From Devosia sp. (GTDB lineage: Bacteria; Pseudomonadota; Alphaproteobacteria; Rhizobiales; Devosiaceae), in NCBI GenBank assembly GCA_025352765.1, contig JANXSI010000498.1:1-5966 (forward strand): a stretch of 5,966 nucleotides of DNA. Reading direction: 5' to 3'. A program made the translations under genes and the position numbers. Below are positions 5,005 through 5,966 of this stretch, one piece after another; positions within the stretch are counted from its first letter, which is position 1, and the number at the start of each line of letters is the position of its first letter. A model generated the notes under the pieces. The model was not told where the DNA came from, ran no database searches, and saw only the letters and a program-made list of their open reading frames with translations.

Positions 5005-5013
5005 AAAGGTTCC
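4999..5013. repeat. Direct repeat GGTTCC-AAA-GGTTCC in the divergent intergenic region
   Basis: Two copies of GGTTCC (4999-5004, 5008-5013) are spaced by AAA, in the 128-base gap between the divergent metallopeptidase and membrane-protein genes. On the minus strand they supply two GGAAC boxes 9 bases apart, only one of which has a near -10 match at the right distance. No convincing promoter for the plus-strand gene was found in this gap. Confidence 0.4.
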
Positions 5014-5079
5014 TGCCGGCTGTCGGGTCGGCACGGCCGGAATCAACGTGCGCTTAGCGTTTTTGTGGAACAGTCGGGC

Positions 5080-5966
5080 ATGACCAATGTCTCCCCGCAG
5101 AGCTGGACAGGCCGGATGTCGCCGCTTGCGGCGCGCCTCATGCTCGCCGGGATCGTCGCAGTCGCCTTGCTGCTGGTCTGGGTGGGGTTCGGGATTGCCG
5201 AACTGCCCAAACGACCGGGACCGAGCGACTTCGACACCTACGAGCGGGTGGTGACGGCACTGCGCGGCGGGCAGGACTATTATTGGGCGCTGCACCAGGC
5301 GCTGCTCGAGGGCGGCTATCCGACGCTGTCGCCACTCAACTGGCGGCCGCCGGCATTTCTGACCTTTCTGTCGTGGTTTCCGACCCTCGGCATGGCGCAG
5401 ATGGTGCTCGGGGCGCTGACGGCAGCCGCATGGGCCATTGCCGTCGCGTATGCGCACCGTCTCGGCGGCATCGCAGGCGCGGTGGCGGCGGGGTTCGTGC
5501 TGGCGCTCAGCCTGTTGTCGATCGTCGCGCCGCGGGCGGAGCTGAGCTTCGAACTCTGCGCCGGGACCCTGATCCTGATCTCGGTCAGCGCCTACGGGCT
5601 TGGCTGGCGCTGGGTCGGGATCGCGGCCGCGGTGCTGGCGCTCTGCGTGCGGGAACTCGCGGCCGTTTACGTGATCGTCTGCGTTCTGATGGCGATCCGC
5701 GAGCGGCGCTGGCGCGAGGTGTTGGGCTGGATTGTCGTGGTCGCAGCCTACGGGGCGTTCTATCTTTGGCACGTGTCGCAGACAGCGGCGCTGCTTGGGC
5801 CAGCCGATCATGCGGCGCGCGAAGACTGGCTGCAGCTCGGGGGACTGGTGTTCGTGCTGAGGACCGCGGCCTTCAACGGTCTGCTGCTGATCGCACCCTA
5901 CTGGGTCGCGGGGCTGGTGCTGATCGCGGGCCTGGTTGGACTCAAGGACCTGCCGCGACCGGCACT
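5080..5966 (+). CDS. Polytopic membrane protein, likely GT-C type glycosyltransferase (3' partial)
   Basis: The frame is open from ATG 5080 to the window edge, giving 295 residues without a stop, so the C-terminus is missing. About eight hydrophobic segments are visible, roughly at residues 18-40, 103-125, 128-150, 158-174, 176-203, 213-231, 252-262 and 266-288. After the first segment comes a long loop with SDFDTYERVV (acidic D50-x-D52), ALRGGQDYYWAL and LNWRPPAFLTFL. This resembles the first periplasmic loop of GT-C glycosyltransferases, which use polyprenyl-phosphate sugars and carry catalytic acidic residues there. CVRELAAVYV near 189 also recalls conserved segments of such proteins. The family call is from layout and a few motifs only; another polytopic envelope protein is possible. 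The ATG has a modest ribosome binding site (TGGAA at 5066-5070, 9-base spacing); an in-frame GTG at 5065 is a weaker alternative. It is divergent from the metallopeptidase. Confidence 0.82.
   Translation, partial: MTNVSPQSWTGRMSPLAARLMLAGIVAVALLLVWVGFGIAELPKRPGPSDFDTYERVVTALRGGQDYYWALHQALLEGGYPTLSPLNWRPPAFLTFLSWFPTLGMAQMVLGALTAAAWAIAVAYAHRLGGIAGAVAAGFVLALSLLSIVAPRAELSFELCAGTLILISVSAYGLGWRWVGIAAAVLALCVRELAAVYVIVCVLMAIRERRWREVLGWIVVVAAYGAFYLWHVSQTAALLGPADHAAREDWLQLGGLVFVLRTAAFNGLLLIAPYWVAGLVLIAGLVGLKDLPRPA

Noticed and set aside
3839..5083. Plus-strand open frame of 414 codons opposite the metallopeptidase
   Set aside because: The opposite strand carries two Cys4 ribbons and HEVGH in a known family layout; the plus-strand product shows no motif and is a shadow despite its length.
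4948..5811. Minus-strand open frame of 287 codons opposite the membrane protein
   Set aside because: Its product is dominated by Arg, Pro, His and Gln, typical of the complement of a hydrophobic GC-rich gene; the plus frame gives regular membrane segments.

Overview
The window looks like chromosomal DNA of a flagellated alphaproteobacterium, probably of the Hyphomicrobiales (a Devosia-like lineage is a guess). The evidence is the high GC content, a fliI-fliJ pair, and a near-perfect EcfG (general stress sigma factor) promoter of the form GGAAC-N16-CGTT; EcfG regulation is specific to Alphaproteobacteria. I see no mobile element, CRISPR array, tRNA, rRNA, phage gene or defence system. This appears to be an ordinary core/accessory mosaic, not an undescribed multi-gene system.

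Layout. (a) 1-1098, plus strand: the C-terminal part of the flagellar export ATPase FliI (cut by the window edge), then a FliJ-like coiled-coil protein, closed by a strong intrinsic terminator. (b) 1135-1785, minus strand: an exported PRC-barrel protein with a striking Met/Ser/Asp-rich linker, preceded by the EcfG-type promoter. (c) 1973-3343, plus strand: a single-chain iron-sulfur L-serine ammonia-lyase (SdaA) with all four predicted cluster cysteines, including the C-terminal residue. (d) 3324-3722, minus strand: a small unrecognised protein with one hydrophobic segment, overlapping the sdaA 3' end by 20 bases tail to tail. (e) 3836-4951, minus strand: a putative zinc metallopeptidase with two N-terminal zinc ribbons and HEVGH; it could be co-transcribed with (d) across a 113-base gap. 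(f) 5080 to the right edge, plus strand: the N-terminal 295 residues of a polytopic membrane protein resembling GT-C glycosyltransferases, cut by the window edge and divergent from (e).

Functional links. FliI and FliJ work together in the flagellar type III export apparatus. The remaining genes look like independent units: stress-linked envelope protein, amino-acid catabolism, peptidase, envelope glycosylation. The main points of interest are the stress promoter with an overlapping palindrome, the Met-rich linker, an inverted repeat framing the fliJ ribosome binding site, the apparently near-leaderless GTG start of sdaA, and a 34-codon open extension behind the metallopeptidase stop codon.
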